Assembly (NCBI GenBank): GCA_905331475.1
Contig: CAJNYU010002348.1
Span: 166,096-230,095 of the forward strand
Length of the DNA stretch: 64,000 bases
Source: Rotaria socialis
Taxonomy: Eukaryota > Rotifera > Eurotatoria > Philodinida > Philodinidae
Direction: 5' to 3'
In this document: one piece after another, positions 34,237 to 47,600 of the stretch
How the letters are laid out: each line of letters starts with the position of its first letter
Position numbering within the stretch: position 1 is the first letter of the stretch
Translations under genes and position numbers: made by a program
The notes under the pieces: model-generated
The model's database searches: none
What the model was told of the DNA's origin: nothing
The model's input: the letters and a program-made list of their open reading frames with translations, nothing else

Positions 34237-36126
34237 CTAAATTAAATTGCTCAACTAAACATCTATAACTGCATAGTGCGTTTCGCTGTTTTTTCCAATA
34301 TAAAAGAGTTTCTATTTCAATTTTTAAATTTAATATGGATAGCTTTCTTTTTTCTATTTATTATTCTTTCCGGTTAGGTTTTCTTTGTTATGTTGCTGAA
34401 AGGTTATTAGTAGAATTTGTTTTACCACCGTGTACTTTTATCTTATTTTTGCAAATATGCATAAACGCCATTGATAAAGCTATTTTTCATTTCATTGCTC
34501 ATTATCTTTTCTTCCTTTTATTTTGTTTGTTGTACTCCGAAGTGAAATTAATGTGTCATATGATAAACTGTGTGTACCATGTCATTATGATAAATGAATT
34601 ATGATTTTATTGGATGCTGGATTTTTGCATAGGAAATTTAATTTTTATTAGTTTAGTTGACACATACTTTGGTTAATGTTTTATGCAATCAATCATTTAA
34701 ATTTAATATGAGGTTCTAAAGATAATCTTGAATTATTTAGATTTGCTAAATTTAAATATTTTTACACTTTTATTTTTAAAGTAAAACAAATTCGAAAACA
34801 GAATTTTAAATATAGTATACTTTTAAATCGACATTTCTACATGCATCTGATGAATCACTTATCTGTTTATCTACTACGTGCTTCTTACATAAAAATAAAT
34901 GATGATAATTTCTATCAATATCTCATTCTTATAGAACATTCATGTCATAAATAGTATTTCATCAAACTAAAGTAGATAACAACACGAAGAACGATAGAAG
35001 ATCAATAATATTAAGAATAACTACATAGATAAGCTAAATGGTGATTATAAGTAAAGAACCTACTCAAATATTTTTCATTCTTTAAAACAAATCTGAATTT
35101 CTTTTTTGATTTGATAAGTGTGTTTCATTTAGAGAAAGCAATTAGTAAATTGCAAAAGAAACAATTCAAATATTCGATCGAATATCATTAAGAAAATAGA
35201 TATGTGTAAATGATGAGAAAAAAAACTAGTAATCAAATCTTGCCGAGCGATGAATGAATACATACAATATGTTTAGTGGCATTACACCATAGCTATCTCA
35301 AGGATATGTTCTTTTGTTGTATGTATTATTACATGCACGTATCACAATCCATCAATAATTCGATCGATCATTTTGAGATTTTTTTGTATATTCTTACATA
35401 TAAAAACAATTCTGGTCAAGATATTGAAGAAAAAATTTCTTTTAACATTGTTATTTTATTACGTAAAATATGATTTGTAGGAACTTTTATAGATTAAATG
35501 CAGCTGCAAAGATAGAATAGAAATCATGAAAATGTGTGTATGTGTGAACTCATCGAACAATTTCAATCGAACTCCATTATTAAAAAATTGTTATTTCATA
35601 TTTCCTTTCTATCTTCTGGGCTTGCTCTTTGTTCTAACATGAATTTGTACATCAATATAGATTTCGAACATTTCTCTCGATTGTACTCATAGATTTATGT
35701 AACATATATTATCAATGATAAAATTGCGATATTACTACTTTCATTTTTCTTTTCTCCTTTTCATTCGTTTTCATATTATCAAAATTTAACGATAGTATGA
35801 AGCCGATTGAATTCCAATCGACACTGCTCTACCTAAGCTTATCGGATGATTTTGACTCGGAACTTCAGAAAAGTATATTTTTGTGTAAGTCCGATCTGTT
35901 GACAGAAATCGAATAAATAAGCGTAGAAATTTTATGTTACGATTTTGTATTTTTTATGGCGTGTGCCAATAGTGTCATAGTGAAAATTTCGTGCTGTTTA
36001 TTACGCCCTTTTCTTTTTGCATTTCTCCGCTTTTTTCTTTATGTCTATTTATGCCATGATAAGCAATACACGTCACTATCGTCCAATTTTCTATTGATGA
36101 CAATACTTCTTCGGTACAGGTAAAAT
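34237..36126. other. Intergenic region, no genes seen
   Basis: AT-rich DNA between two convergent genes. The open frames (for example near 34335 and 35276) are hydrophobic low-complexity translations without family features. Confidence 0.4.
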
Positions 36127-37314
36127 TTAATCAGTTTTTTTCTTGTAGAAACGAAACGGTATTGAAATTAAATTGATCAATACGAATGTATAACGCATGA
36201 TGAAAAATATACTATTACGAAATGAAGCTCGCCAACCAATTGAATGAATCATGTTTGTAGAGGAGAGCGACATTTGTACAGCAGTAAAACCTCGTTTGAA
36301 CATTTTTTGTTCATATCCAGAAAGTGTTGAAGATGAAGGATTTAAAATTAAATTAGCAAGATCAAATGCATCAGCAAAAGCTGTATTAGCACCTTTTCCA
36401 GCATGTGTCGTCATTGGATGAGCAGCATCACCAAGTAATGTCACACGAGAATTATTTGGAAATGGATTGTGTTTGAGACATGCAGCCGAATACAGTCGAT
36501 ATGGACCGATGCATGTTGAAGGTGAACTTGATTCGATTAAACGGATGATTTCATCATTATTAAAATATTCATGAGCTTTTTCAATTACTTTAAGAGATGT
36601 TATATTGGTTTCTTCATGAGTTTCTTTTTCTGGCCATGAAAGAGCCCATATCCATGACTGTCGAAAAGGTAGAATGAGTAATGTATGACCTTGTTTACCG
36701 AATACTCGTACAAGAGATTGTTTTGTTAATTCTTGAATTTTTTTCAAGCTAGCATTTTGTTCTACAGTACCTCCAATATTAATAATACGAAGATCATTTC
36801 GCTGAAATTCTGGTATAAGTTGAGTTCGAACAATTGATTTAGTTCCATCGCAACCAATAAGAATTGTACCTCGTACTGATGTTCCATCTTCAAAATAAGC
36901 TTCAACACCATCATCGTCTATTTTATATGATATAAATCGTTTATTCCATTGAACATCAATATTAGTTAGTAATGCTTGTCGAAGATCTTCTCGATAGATT
37001 AATTTATTATTTTTTGCATTGAAATCAATTAATTTTTGAAGATATTTGTTAACCAATCGAAAGAACGATAGAGTATAAACTGCATCGGATTCATCACGTA
37101 GGAGATTATCAAGAACTCGAATTTGAGTTAAAACATCAAGTCCCATTGAGTCAAGGCCAATACAATAACCTTGTTCGCGTGAATTTTTATCTTCATCACG
37201 TTCAAATACTAATACTTTAATTGAAGACGAGTTTTGTAATAATAACTGAGCTAGAGCAAGGCCTCCTAGACCACCACCAATGATAATGACAACAGTTGTC
37301 GAATCAGTAGACAT
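36127..37314 (-). CDS. FAD-dependent aromatic-type monooxygenase, candidate horizontal transfer
   Basis: Intronless, 395 residues. It has the three fingerprints of class A flavoprotein monooxygenases (PF01494 type): the dinucleotide-binding start 'VVIIIGGGLGGLALAQLLL' with an acidic strand end 'VLVFERDED', the DG motif 'ILIGCDGTKSIVRTQLIP', and the GD motif 'VTLLGDAAHPMTTHAGKGAN' followed by 'AFADAFDLANLI'. Such enzymes hydroxylate small aromatic or cyclic substrates with NAD(P)H and oxygen. The substrate cannot be told from sequence. The C-terminus ends with a hydrophobic, basic segment ('FVLINLISIPFRFYKKK') that may touch a membrane. The closest-looking wording is that of bacterial and fungal salicylate-hydroxylase-like or tetracycline-oxygenase-like proteins. 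The lack of introns next to intron-rich genes supports acquisition by transfer, but a retrocopy is possible. Confidence 0.85.
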   Translation of the reverse strand: MSTDSTTVVIIIGGGLGGLALAQLLLQNSSSIKVLVFERDEDKNSREQGYCIGLDSMGLDVLTQIRVLDNLLRDESDAVYTLSFFRLVNKYLQKLIDFNAKNNKLIYREDLRQALLTNIDVQWNKRFISYKIDDDGVEAYFEDGTSVRGTILIGCDGTKSIVRTQLIPEFQRNDLRIINIGGTVEQNASLKKIQELTKQSLVRVFGKQGHTLLILPFRQSWIWALSWPEKETHEETNITSLKVIEKAHEYFNNDEIIRLIESSSPSTCIGPYRLYSAACLKHNPFPNNSRVTLLGDAAHPMTTHAGKGANTAFADAFDLANLILNPSSSTLSGYEQKMFKRGFTAVQMSLSSTNMIHSIGWRASFRNSIFFIMRYTFVLINLISIPFRFYKKKTD

Positions 37315-38848
37315 AGTTTCTTTTCAAATCGTGTTTTCTTGGACTATTTCTATAGAATAGATTGTTTTTAATACTGTAGATAATAGTTGTTGTTGCTGAT
37401 GCAATATCCAATGAAATGATATCACCAATAATAATTAAAATAAATGACAAAGAAAACAAAGCAATGACATCATCGAGATAATTTTCTCATAGAACAAAAA
37501 TACAAAAAATTTGTCAAAAAGAAATAGTTTCAGGAAATGTTCATTTGTATGAAGTTTTTTTAGAGTTCTGTTTTTTTTCATTTGAACCTTTCACGGAATT
37601 CTACCAGAATTGAATAGAAGTTACAGCGATTTCAATAGTTCATTGAATATAAACTTTAAAAATAATTTTCTTTTCTCTCTATTAGCCTTACACTTATGTG
37701 CACCATGTGGTATGTATGTCCTTGTTCACATCGGTTTTTTTTTGGTTGCTTACATGACGATATTTCTCTCTGTTCGAATGATTCATATTCTGTGTTGTTT
37801 TGTTTTATTTTTGAGGTATCGAGGTGAAGGAAACTCTTTATCCTTAGATTTTTACTGTTTTTTTTTCTTTCTTTCTTCGTTTGTGCTCTATCTATAATCT
37901 ATTTGAGTTCTTATCATCATTGTGTGTACGATAACGGTTGGCCAAGCATCAATAATGTCGTAATTGAAAATTTGAACATGAATGTATAAGAGAAGGAGAA
38001 AAAAAAAGAAATGATCCGTTCTTGTGTTTGCATCCGTGCGACAACAAAATTGAACGGAGGTAAAGAAAAAAAGGTCATATGTTCACTTATTTGTCTGTGC
38101 TCCATGCGACTAAACTATACTTCGTGTGGTTCATTGGTTGACCCACGATCTAGAAAGTAGTAATAGATAGACAGAGGACGTGTGTACCATATAGTTATAT
38201 ATATCGATCTTTCTATGCATAACATTATATTCCATAAGAGAAGAGAGAAAGAGAAGTAGAAAAAAATGTGAAAAAAGAACGAAGCAAAAATGAGCTATTC
38301 TTCATACTCAGTCAAGATCATTTGTTGAAAGAAGGAAAGAGAAGAATTTCATTCAGGTAAAATTGTCGCATATTTTTTTTTCTGCGGCTTGGCAAGAGGT
38401 TTTTTTTCTCTTGTTTCTTGTGTTAAAAGACGAGAGGAAAAAACTGTTTGAATGATTGCAGACTGTTCTTTGTAGCACATGGAATACGTCCATTAAAAAA
38501 AGAAATATATTCTACGAAGAGAAAAGAGACAGGCAAAAAAAGAAGAACGACAAGGCGGCCCTATGATGGCTATTGTAACAAGAGAAAATTTTCTTTCTCT
38601 CTGTCAGTTTTTTTATGAATTTTATTCATGATTCATATCAACCACAAAATAGCAAACTCATTTTTTTTCTTCTTTCATCTATCTCAAACATACTAAAGTG
38701 TGAACACAATGAAGTTCAAATAAATACAGGTAAGAACAAGCAAGGTCAGTTATACAGTTAAGGATTTCAGGAGCAGATTAGAAAGAGAATGAGATTGAAT
38801 ATAATAAAATTTTGTAAAATTTTAGTTAATAACTATTTTTTATTTCAG
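37315..38848. other. Divergent intergenic region with a probable 5'UTR intron
   Basis: It contains purine-rich and pyrimidine-rich runs and no recognised gene. A GTAAGA donor at 38730 and an acceptor ending 'ttcag' at 38848, directly before the ATG, mark a likely 5'UTR intron of the kelch-b561 gene. Confidence 0.45.
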
Positions 38849-41800
38849 ATGTTTCCAACTATTCTGGTGTATATTTCTATTTTATTAATATTTGTTTCAA
38901 CTGCAAATACTCAACAGCTTCAATGGATTTTACTCAGTGATGGTACAAGTACAGATACACCACAGGCACGGCGTGATGCTGCACTCGGCTTTGATCAAAC
39001 TTTTCTTCTTCTATACGGTGGTCGAACTCAAACAGGAATACCTCTTCAAGATTCTTATTCATTCAACATTCTAACTGGTAACTAATACACTCACTAGAGA
39101 AGGTCTCTGGGTGCTTCCCTGGGATTTCAATTAAATCTATCTGGTTTTGTGAAGTCAGGTGTTAATGTCTCAAATGTAGCAAAATTAGCGGCTGAGATTA
39201 TTCCGTTGAAAAATTTGGAATAGAAACATTTTTAACTTAAAACCCCGAGGAGGACCATAGGAGAATTTTTTACACTTAACAAATTTCACAGAAAATTGAA
39301 ACGCTGGTATGTCACCTCAGTCTTTAATGCTGATTTCAAATATGTTATTGAATTTTACTCATGATGTGCTTGTCTCACCGAAAGTTGCGAATCATATGTC
39401 GAAGAAGTAAAAAAATGATATCTAAACATTATTATTACACTGCGCACATCAACATTATGCATCATTGAATAGCACACTGAATTCTACATAGATTCATTTT
39501 AACATAAGTTTATCGAGAAAAGTTTATTCATATCTTTTATTTTTTATTTTATTGCCAATCGGCGGTAAACTATATGAAAATTCCGTTCTACCAGTGGTTT
39601 GATGATCGATAGAAAATCACATAATTCGGTTCATGTAATTTATCCGTATATCAATCGATCGAGTTTTTGAAATGTTAAAAAGTCATGGATTTTTAAATTC
39701 CTAAAAGATTCGTGATTTACAGACTTCGCGAATGACTAATGTTAAGATATAATTTTCTACTTTTTTGGCATACAATTCGCAACTTTCGGTGACACAAATA
39801 CACTCTGAGTGAAAACCAATAACATATTTGGAATCAGCATTAAAAACTGAGGTGACATACCAGCGTTTCAATTTTCTGTGAAATTTGTTTAGTGTAAAAA
39901 CTTCTCCTATGGTCCTCCTCGGGGTTTTAAGTTAAAAATGTTTCTATTCCAAATTTTTCAACAGATTAATCTCAGCCGCTAATTTTGCTACATTTGAGAT
40001 ATTAACATCTGACTTCACAAAACCACATAGATTTGATTGAAATCCCAGAGAAACACCCAGGGACCTTCCATCGTCAGACGATGTTGTTTTAACTAAGTAA
40101 TCATCTTTTAGGCCAATGGGATGCACTTAATTTTCCAAGCCCACCACCGAGTCGTTATGGTATGGCAGCAGCCAGTTCAATGAATGGTGGTTTATATATA
40201 TTTGGTGGTTTTGGTATACAAGGCACAAGTCCAAATTATAATCCGTATCTATCTTATGCATCGGGTCAACAAGTAGTAAATTATAATTTTGAAACACCAC
40301 CAAATTTTATACAAAATCCAATACTTATGAACAATCCAGATTTTATCAACAATCCAAATTATAATCCAATGAGTGGAACTGGTTATAATAATGGGGACAG
40401 GTATAACGATGATGATGATCGTGCTGATTCAAATTATTATCCATTTCAAGATGCTTGGTTTCTTAGTTATTCGTATGCATATATTTTAGTAGAAATTTTC
40501 TTGTATTAAATTTATTTAAAATTGATTAGTACAAAAATTTGGCAAGAAACACAATCATCACAATATGCTCGTGGTTTTGGTTCAGCAGCTGCTGCGCCAT
40601 TTACTGGTGATATGCCTAGAGTTTTATATACGATGGGTAAATCACGTGATCTCATGTATTCATATGTTGAATCCATTGGACGAGGTTCATCTGGTCTTAG
40701 CCAAGCGGGTACCACACAAGCAGCACTGAGTAAATTGTTTCTATATATGTATTTGTTTAAATTTTACGAAATCCTCTTTTTGTTTTTGTTGAATTTTAGT
40801 TATGAATGATTTACCATCGATTAGTCCAGCTTATCCGCATGCTCGTTATGGACATTCGACAGCCTTACTTACTGATAATTACCTATTGCTTTATGGTGGA
40901 TGTTTAAGGTATGTATTAGCTAAAACAAATTTAAATACTTATTTCTTAAAAGTATTAATATTGATTGTATTAATAAAGATATTTTATTTTATTATTATTT
41001 TATTTGACTAAGAACAAACAAAAATGACACTGTGATATAAAAGAATTCAAACAATTTTCATAGTATTTGTCTAGTATAAAATAGCAATTTCATTTTCGTT
41101 TTAGTGGTTATGGAAAAGGCGGTCCATGCCCATCGAAAGATACTTGGCTATTACAAATTGATCGTGGACATTGGGAACGTTTAAGTGAATGTCCACCAAC
41201 GAAAACAGGTGCTGCTATGGTTACAATTCCTTCATACAGCGCATGTAGTGGAATGGGTCTAGGTGCCGCAGATATGTCAGCGAATATGAATCTAGGAGCT
41301 GAACAACCACTTGCTATCCTATGGGGTGGTCGTGAATCTAATCCATCATCTATTCTTGTAAGAAATTTTGAAAAAATAATAAAATTCAATCTTTTATTTA
41401 TCATATCCTATTTGGTAGACTTATCCAAGTCCACGTGATGAAGTCGCTGTATTTAGTTTAGGCCAAAAACAATGGTCTCTGAAACGTGCAGCTCCATCGC
41501 CAACAGTAAGTTTATATTAATTAAATAATAATCGATCTCATCAGTTGTAATTGTACAATTGTTTCGCCAAGTCATCTAGAAGAACTGTTGGCTAGTCTTC
41601 ACTTTACATATATGTACTAATTGTATTTTATTTTTTATTCCCTAGGATGGTAGCTATCCAATGCAACGAGAAGGTGCTGCATTTGTTGCTGGATGTTTTC
41701 AAGGTGCACCGGGTATGTTCGTTTTTGGTGGACGAGCGACAGTGTAAGAAAAATTTTAGATAGAGATTTTTTTAAAAACATCTTTGCCTATCTAGTGATC

Positions 41801-43571
41801 GTCGTTTACTCTCTGATCTTTGGTTCTTACAAGCGTCACCACAAGAGGCATTGAGTGCACCTAGTACGCGTGGATGTATTTATCCATTTTCATATTATCA
41901 TCTTCATGGAGTATTTCAATTTTTTACTTATGGTGTTATTTTTCCCATTGGTTATCTGGTTGGTCGACATGCTACGAATTCGCCTGTGAAAAGACCTTTA
42001 CATATGATTTTACAAGTAACTAGATATTTATTTTAAAATGAAATTAATGGTTTTATTTTTAGATTTTTGGTGTTGCATTAGCTATATGTGGCTTTTCTTT
42101 TGGAGTACATTCTGTTCGTACACCATCATGGCTTCATTTCAGACATGCTCATGCTATCATTGGTATTATAACATTTATATTAACAATAATTCAATTCCTT
42201 GTTGGATTGTATGTTAAGATTGTATTCCTATTTTTGTTTTTGAAAATTTATTTATGCATGACTCTTTTTTTGTTTGTTAAGAATTGGTGTTTGTCTCATT
42301 GCAAGAAGTTCGAAAAAACATGGAATTCTTCGTGAATCAACTTATAAAATAAGTCAAGAAGAAATTAATCAAGATACATGGGTTGGCAAACGTTCATGGA
42401 GTATTATTCATCGCATATTAGGAGCAATCGTATTATCACTTGGATTTGTCAACATATCATTAGGTGTTTTTCTTGCTGTATTACCATTACCTGTTTGGAT
42501 TGTTTGGTTTGTGTATATGAGTCTCCTCGTAATTATTCTCGTCATAATGGAAATCTATAAGCTTCTAAAAGATTCTGGCACTCATAAAACAGGTTCATTT
42601 AAATCTAAAGGTAAGAAAATAATTTTTTTTACAAATCTTAAAAGAATTCTCTATCATACAATGCAGAAAGAATGCCCGAGTATACGATCTATGATCACAA
42701 TAGTGAGTTAAATATTTAGATCGTGTTTCATATGTATTTAGAAATACATATATATTATATATTTGTACATAGATATGATAGTTATTTGTTGTTTTGTTCG
42801 TTATTATTTTTATTTTGCACTATATAGAACGAAACAGATAGGAGACAAATACTAGAAAAGTTTGTGTACATAAATGTCATTTTAATTGTTGTTTTCAATG
42901 TCGTAGAGCGTTATGATCCCAGAGGTACATCACAGGCCTCGTTAAAATATTCAGAAGACCCAACTGAACGACAACCATCCACAATAACACCAACACCACG
43001 TCGTAGCTTTAGCCGAGTTCCTCCACCTAATCCATCAACACGCGATAGCTTTGTATATAGACCAATCGATGGCAGTGTTAGTCATGTAACTACTCTTGAC
43101 GACATGTCACCACTCGGGTCTAGCCAAATTCAACAACGGCAAAGTCGATTTGGTGATGTTAACGCAGCAGCTAGCCTTCTGGAACGTAATCGACAAGATG
43201 ATAAACAATATACAGTATCACCAAGAAAAAAGAGTAGATCAGCGGAAAGAGATGATGTTGAATATTATGCTGGTCAAACGCAAGACTATGAACAACCATT
43301 GGCGTACGTCGAATATTTCACTTATCTATCCACGTTCTCTGAACTGGTGTTTGCTTCATCGACACGCTTAACCTCTATTTTTTGCTCTTAGATTTTGACG
43401 CTTCAATATTAACCTTTGATTTTTCATGTCTTTGCACGTTTGACTTTGCTTTTATCATCTATTCAATGCTTCAAGATGATAATTACATCTTTTCTTTTCT
43501 TTTTCTTTTATAGACGGCCGCCATCACAGCAGCAAAGCGAGCACAATCTCACTCGAATTCGGCTCCAATAG
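38849..43571 (+). CDS. Kelch-repeat protein fused to a cytochrome b561 membrane domain
   Basis: Twelve exons: 38849-39077, 40112-40472, 40530-40729, 40800-40908, 41105-41357, 41419-41505, 41646-41743, 41796-42015, 42063-42208, 42282-42610, 42907-43303, 43514-43571. They keep frame for 828 residues. A signal peptide ('MFPTILVYISILLIFVSTAN') is followed by kelch repeats outside the membrane ('FLLLYGGRTQTGIPLQDSYS', 'GGLYIFGGFGI', 'GHSTALLTDNYLLLYGG', 'MFVFGGRATV', 'LLSDLWFL'). Next come about five helices of cytochrome b561 type: 'YYHLHGVFQFFTYGVIFPIG', 'FRHAHAIIGIITF' and 'WSIIHRILGAIVL' carry the His residues expected to hold two haems. A polar Ser/Thr/Pro-rich cytosolic tail ends the protein. 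Cytochrome b561 proteins move electrons across membranes, often from ascorbate to ferric iron. A kelch ectodomain instead of the usual DOMON domain is unusual. Confidence 0.87.
39099..40068. mobile_element. Foldback element inside the first coding intron of the kelch-b561 gene
   Basis: The left arm 39099-39393 and right arm 39775-40068 are inverted copies of about 295 bp. Outer ends read GAAGGTCTCTGGGTG and GAAGGTCCCTGGGTG; inner ends share 'accgaaagttgcgaat'. About 380 bp of unrelated AT-rich DNA lies between them. There is no coding capacity, so it is non-autonomous. It fills nearly all of the 1034-bp intron 39078-40111, and its removal by splicing keeps the host gene intact. Target-site duplication is not clear. 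Confidence 0.85.
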
Positions 43572-44565
43572 ACATTGGAACGCGCCGAATTCTCATTATC
43601 GTAATTCCAACCAAGCTTCTTCATCCACAATTAATTCAGACAGATTTCCAATTTATCGACGAAATTGATGAAGAAAATTTTCCACGATGTCAGGAATGAA
43701 TTTTACTGTTCAGTATCATTTTGCTCCTATTTCTCAGCGAAAGATCTATATCTTTATGCAGTAGCTTATACTTATTACATATTTGAAAATATTTGTCTTA
43801 TTTGATTTCCACCAATTTTTTTTTCTAGTTTTAATTTTTCTCAAATTTTATTTACTGTGACAATTTCTTCAGTTTTCTTTCTCTTTCATAACATTCTTCT
43901 GTATAAATGTTTTTTCACTTGTATGTGTCTATTTGTATGAATTGTCATGTCGTCGATATGCATACATAAATTTTATATATGTACAATGACATGGTTTCTT
44001 TTTCACTTTGATAAAATCTTAATTAGTACTGAAAAAAAAACACAGACTGTTTAATACATATTTCAATGTGTGACTACCATATGAGTCTAATTGCAATTTT
44101 TTTTATAATGAAATTTTTTTTTTCATACTTGCTAACACATGAACTTGAAAGTATACAATCAATAGTGGATTGCGGTAGAAGATTAGATTTCTTTATATTT
44201 GTTAAAATTGGTGACAATGTCAATATGTTTTGTTGCAATATTATACTTATTATTCTATATTGATAAACGATTACATTCGAAAATCGATCGTTTAAAGTGT
44301 TCGATACGCATTGTAATTCAAAATATCAATTGAAAGATTTGTGAAATACCGATAGGCGACTGTATAAGTTGAGCCTTAGATTAACAAGCTAAAAGAAGGA
44401 GTATATGAAAGTTTTTAATAAGCCATCAAATTTTACTTTTTGCATATGAACAAAATGTGCTAACATCAATATTTTATCAATAAAATACATATGAATATGA
44501 TTACATTATAGTTTGATAGTTGAATAAAACACGATTGCATAGCTTTGCAAAAAGTAATGGAGAAT
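43572..44565. other. 3' flank of the kelch-b561 gene
   Basis: AT-rich sequence between the kelch-b561 stop and the 5S gene. No further gene is recognised. Hydrophobic frames near 44066 are not convincing. Confidence 0.4.
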
Positions 44566-44570
44566 AAAAA
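44566..44570 (-). terminator. RNA polymerase III terminator of the 5S gene
   Basis: On the minus strand a run of five T follows the 3' end of the 5S rRNA directly. This is the usual pol III stop signal. Confidence 0.8.
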
Positions 44571-44688
44571 GCTTACGACACTCGGTATTCCCAGGCGGTC
44601 ACCCATCCAAGTACTAACCGAGCCCGACGTTGCTTAACTTCAGTGATCGGACGAGAACTGGTGTATTCAACGTGGTATGGCCGTAAGC
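44571..44688 (-). rRNA. 5S rRNA: 5S ribosomal RNA
   Basis: The minus strand begins GCTTACGGCCATACCACG and ends GAGTGTCGTAAGC, 118 bases. It contains the conserved 5S blocks 'AAGCAACGTCGGGC' and 'TTAGTACTTGGATGGGTGAC', which include the internal pol III control region, and 'CGCCTGGGAATACC'. The two ends pair to form helix I. It is a single copy, not part of a visible tandem array, and looks intact. It is transcribed by RNA polymerase III. Confidence 0.97.
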
Positions 44689-47600
44689 AGCAGTCACTAA
44701 TTCATTTAGATACTGAGCAATAGCAATCCTTAAAGTTAAGAAAATCCTCGATCACAAATTGCGTAGAATATACACCAGCAATAGTTCTTTTATTTATTCT
44801 TGTTTCTGAATTATTGAGACTCATGGTACTGAGAATTATTAATGCGATGCGAAGTATAGCATTTGTGTAGTCCGTCGCGAGTTATCGAAGTATCAAGAGC
44901 GAACTTAGAACATCTGTTTTCCAATCTTGAATCTGCAGTTCCGTTCGTTCATAAATGTGGTTCCAAACTGACGAAAATGAAAGAAATTTGTTGCGAGATA
45001 ATTAAAGTGACATCATAAACATATGTTAGCCACTATAGTCTACTCATTTACAGCTGATCTAAGATAATGAATCATGAAGATAATTAATCGATCAATCGAA
45101 ATCGACCCTTAAGAATGTATCGCTAAGTAATTTACTCACTGATGAATTTCATCATGTCGACATAAAAAGTATTTAAGATTTCTCTGAATTGAAGATTTTT
45201 CGTGAAGATCTGATTCGAGCTTCGCATCGCATTCGTATTCGAGTGAGACTTGAATACCATCTAGTTAATGAATGATTTGTTTGTGCATGTTGGATTGTTT
45301 CATTTACTTATCTGATAATAGCATGAAGAATTTTTTTTCGTATACTCGGTATGTTTGTATTTGGGACTAGTCTACTATGATTCAAGCAAATAAAACATGT
45401 AATAGAAAAGTGTTACACAATGAGTAAATGTATTCGAATCAATTATTTTTATATATTGTTAGAATTTGAAATAGGTACATATGTTTCTATCTGTTTTTCA
45501 TTTTCATCTGCATTGAATCTTTTAAAATCGAATTTTCATGTCGTTTTCCTGACTCGTAATGGTAGAAACGTAGTGATAAAGACGATTAAGCAGAAATCTT
45601 CTCATAACCATAAGATCGCTGGGTGTTGAACATAGATAAACCGATCGAGCGGGATGATTCAGAAGAAGAACACACAGTAATATTTCATACTTTTGAAGCA
45701 ATAGTATGATATACTGCATAGCGCATTGACATATATTGTATCATTTAATTAATATTCATTAATAGTTATACGCCTATTTATGATTTGTTATAAGTTTTCG
45801 ATATTTTCAAGATTTTTATGTCGGGGACTAAAGTGTTGGCAATATGAAAAGGTCTACAATAGTAGATAATGATGCTTTCGAGAGACACTTCAAAATAACT
45901 CATTTTTCATCTCTCGTTTTTTAGTAGATTTCCTGCATTCCATATCTTTAATTATTCTTATGCAAAAAAAAATATAACAGAAAATGGAACACTACAGGCC
46001 CATTCTGGTTTTGATTTCATCCTTTTTCAAAAGAAGAAAACGGCAATGACAAGCTCATTTGTTTAAAAACTTTAAAAATAGCTTTCAAATAATAGAATTA
46101 AATGTGCCAGTACACAATGACAACACAGCTTGGTTCGAAGTAGAAACTCTCTCTCTCTTATGACATGTATTACAAAATTTTCTTTCAAATACAAATCGGC
46201 AGCGAAGATGATCTCTGAGAGATACTGAATTTTCGTTAAGATGCAGAGCGAAAGATTCAACACGTTTAAATTCATATACGCTCACAAAAGGAAATCATAT
46301 TATTTCATCGATGTAGTTAAATTTTTGACAAGTGATATGTGCTATATTAATAAAGGCTTACTAGTCGTGATCAAGCATCACAATAATAATGCACGCAATT
46401 TTTAATTACAGATCAGTTTTTCTTCAGATATTAATTTATGAAACTATTTTTTAGTAATATATGCCTTTTAGTTTGCCGTCATTGTTCGACCTCGCTAACA
46501 GCATTATGATTCAATGTTAAAATAACAGTGATTGTCAACGATGCTGATTGTGATCGTTTATTGCCTAGGTGTACAGTAAAATATATTTTATAATTCGTGT
46601 ACTCTGTATTATAGCAACACAATGGACTTTGCTCTTTAGATTTTTGTCGTGACGTCATTCCCTATTGTTCGTTCTCTATTCTATAAAATTCTCTGTCTTT
46701 ATCGTTTTTGTTTTATTAATCATCTTTTGTACGTATATTTTTGAAAGTCTCTTGTGTAGAGATCTGCGTATTGTCAGATAGTTTCATTGGTGTTTTTGTG
46801 AAATAATTTATGATTAGGGCTTCGGTTTTTCAATTCTTTTTTATAATTTCTCTTGAGTTTTCATTGTGTTTTCGTAAAAAATACTACAATTATTTATGAT
46901 GGGTATTTTAGTAATAGGACTTGTCCTACTTTTACGTTTCTTCTTCTTCTATGAATAGTTTATGTGTTGCTGAAATAGTAAAATTTCATATTTTCAGCTG
47001 GATAGTTTATAATTACTATTCATCAATAAAAAGAAAATATCTATCTATTTATAAATATATATTGAAGTATACATCAAGAATCTCCATTGTGAAGTCTTCT
47101 TTTTAATGACGTATGAGTATACTTGGCATATGTAAATGCGTAGTTAAATGTTATTGATCAACACACATTTTTATTCTTTAGTTCACTGAGAAATTGTCGA
47201 GTGTCGCTTTCATTCAAATTGATATTCAGCTTTTAGAATCAATATCTATGGCAGATCGTAAACATTTTAGCAACCGATTGTAGCTTATTATGTTATATCG
47301 AATATCAATGTAAGACTTGTATTGAAAATATATTATTTATAGATTTGATAATAGTGTCAAGATAAGTTAAATTTTACGTTACTCATTGGATACCCGCTTA
47401 GATTGAATCGACAGGATATATAATATATGCATTGACATGTATTCCTAGTTTTTTAATTTTCTCATTAAATACTTTTCTTACAATAGCTTGAATACTTTAG
47501 TATCTATTACCTCATTTATAACGTTAGAGTTTAGTGAGATACTTTTCTGTTTCAGTTTATTTTTTATTTGCATTTTATAATCTATATTTCGTTGAACATC

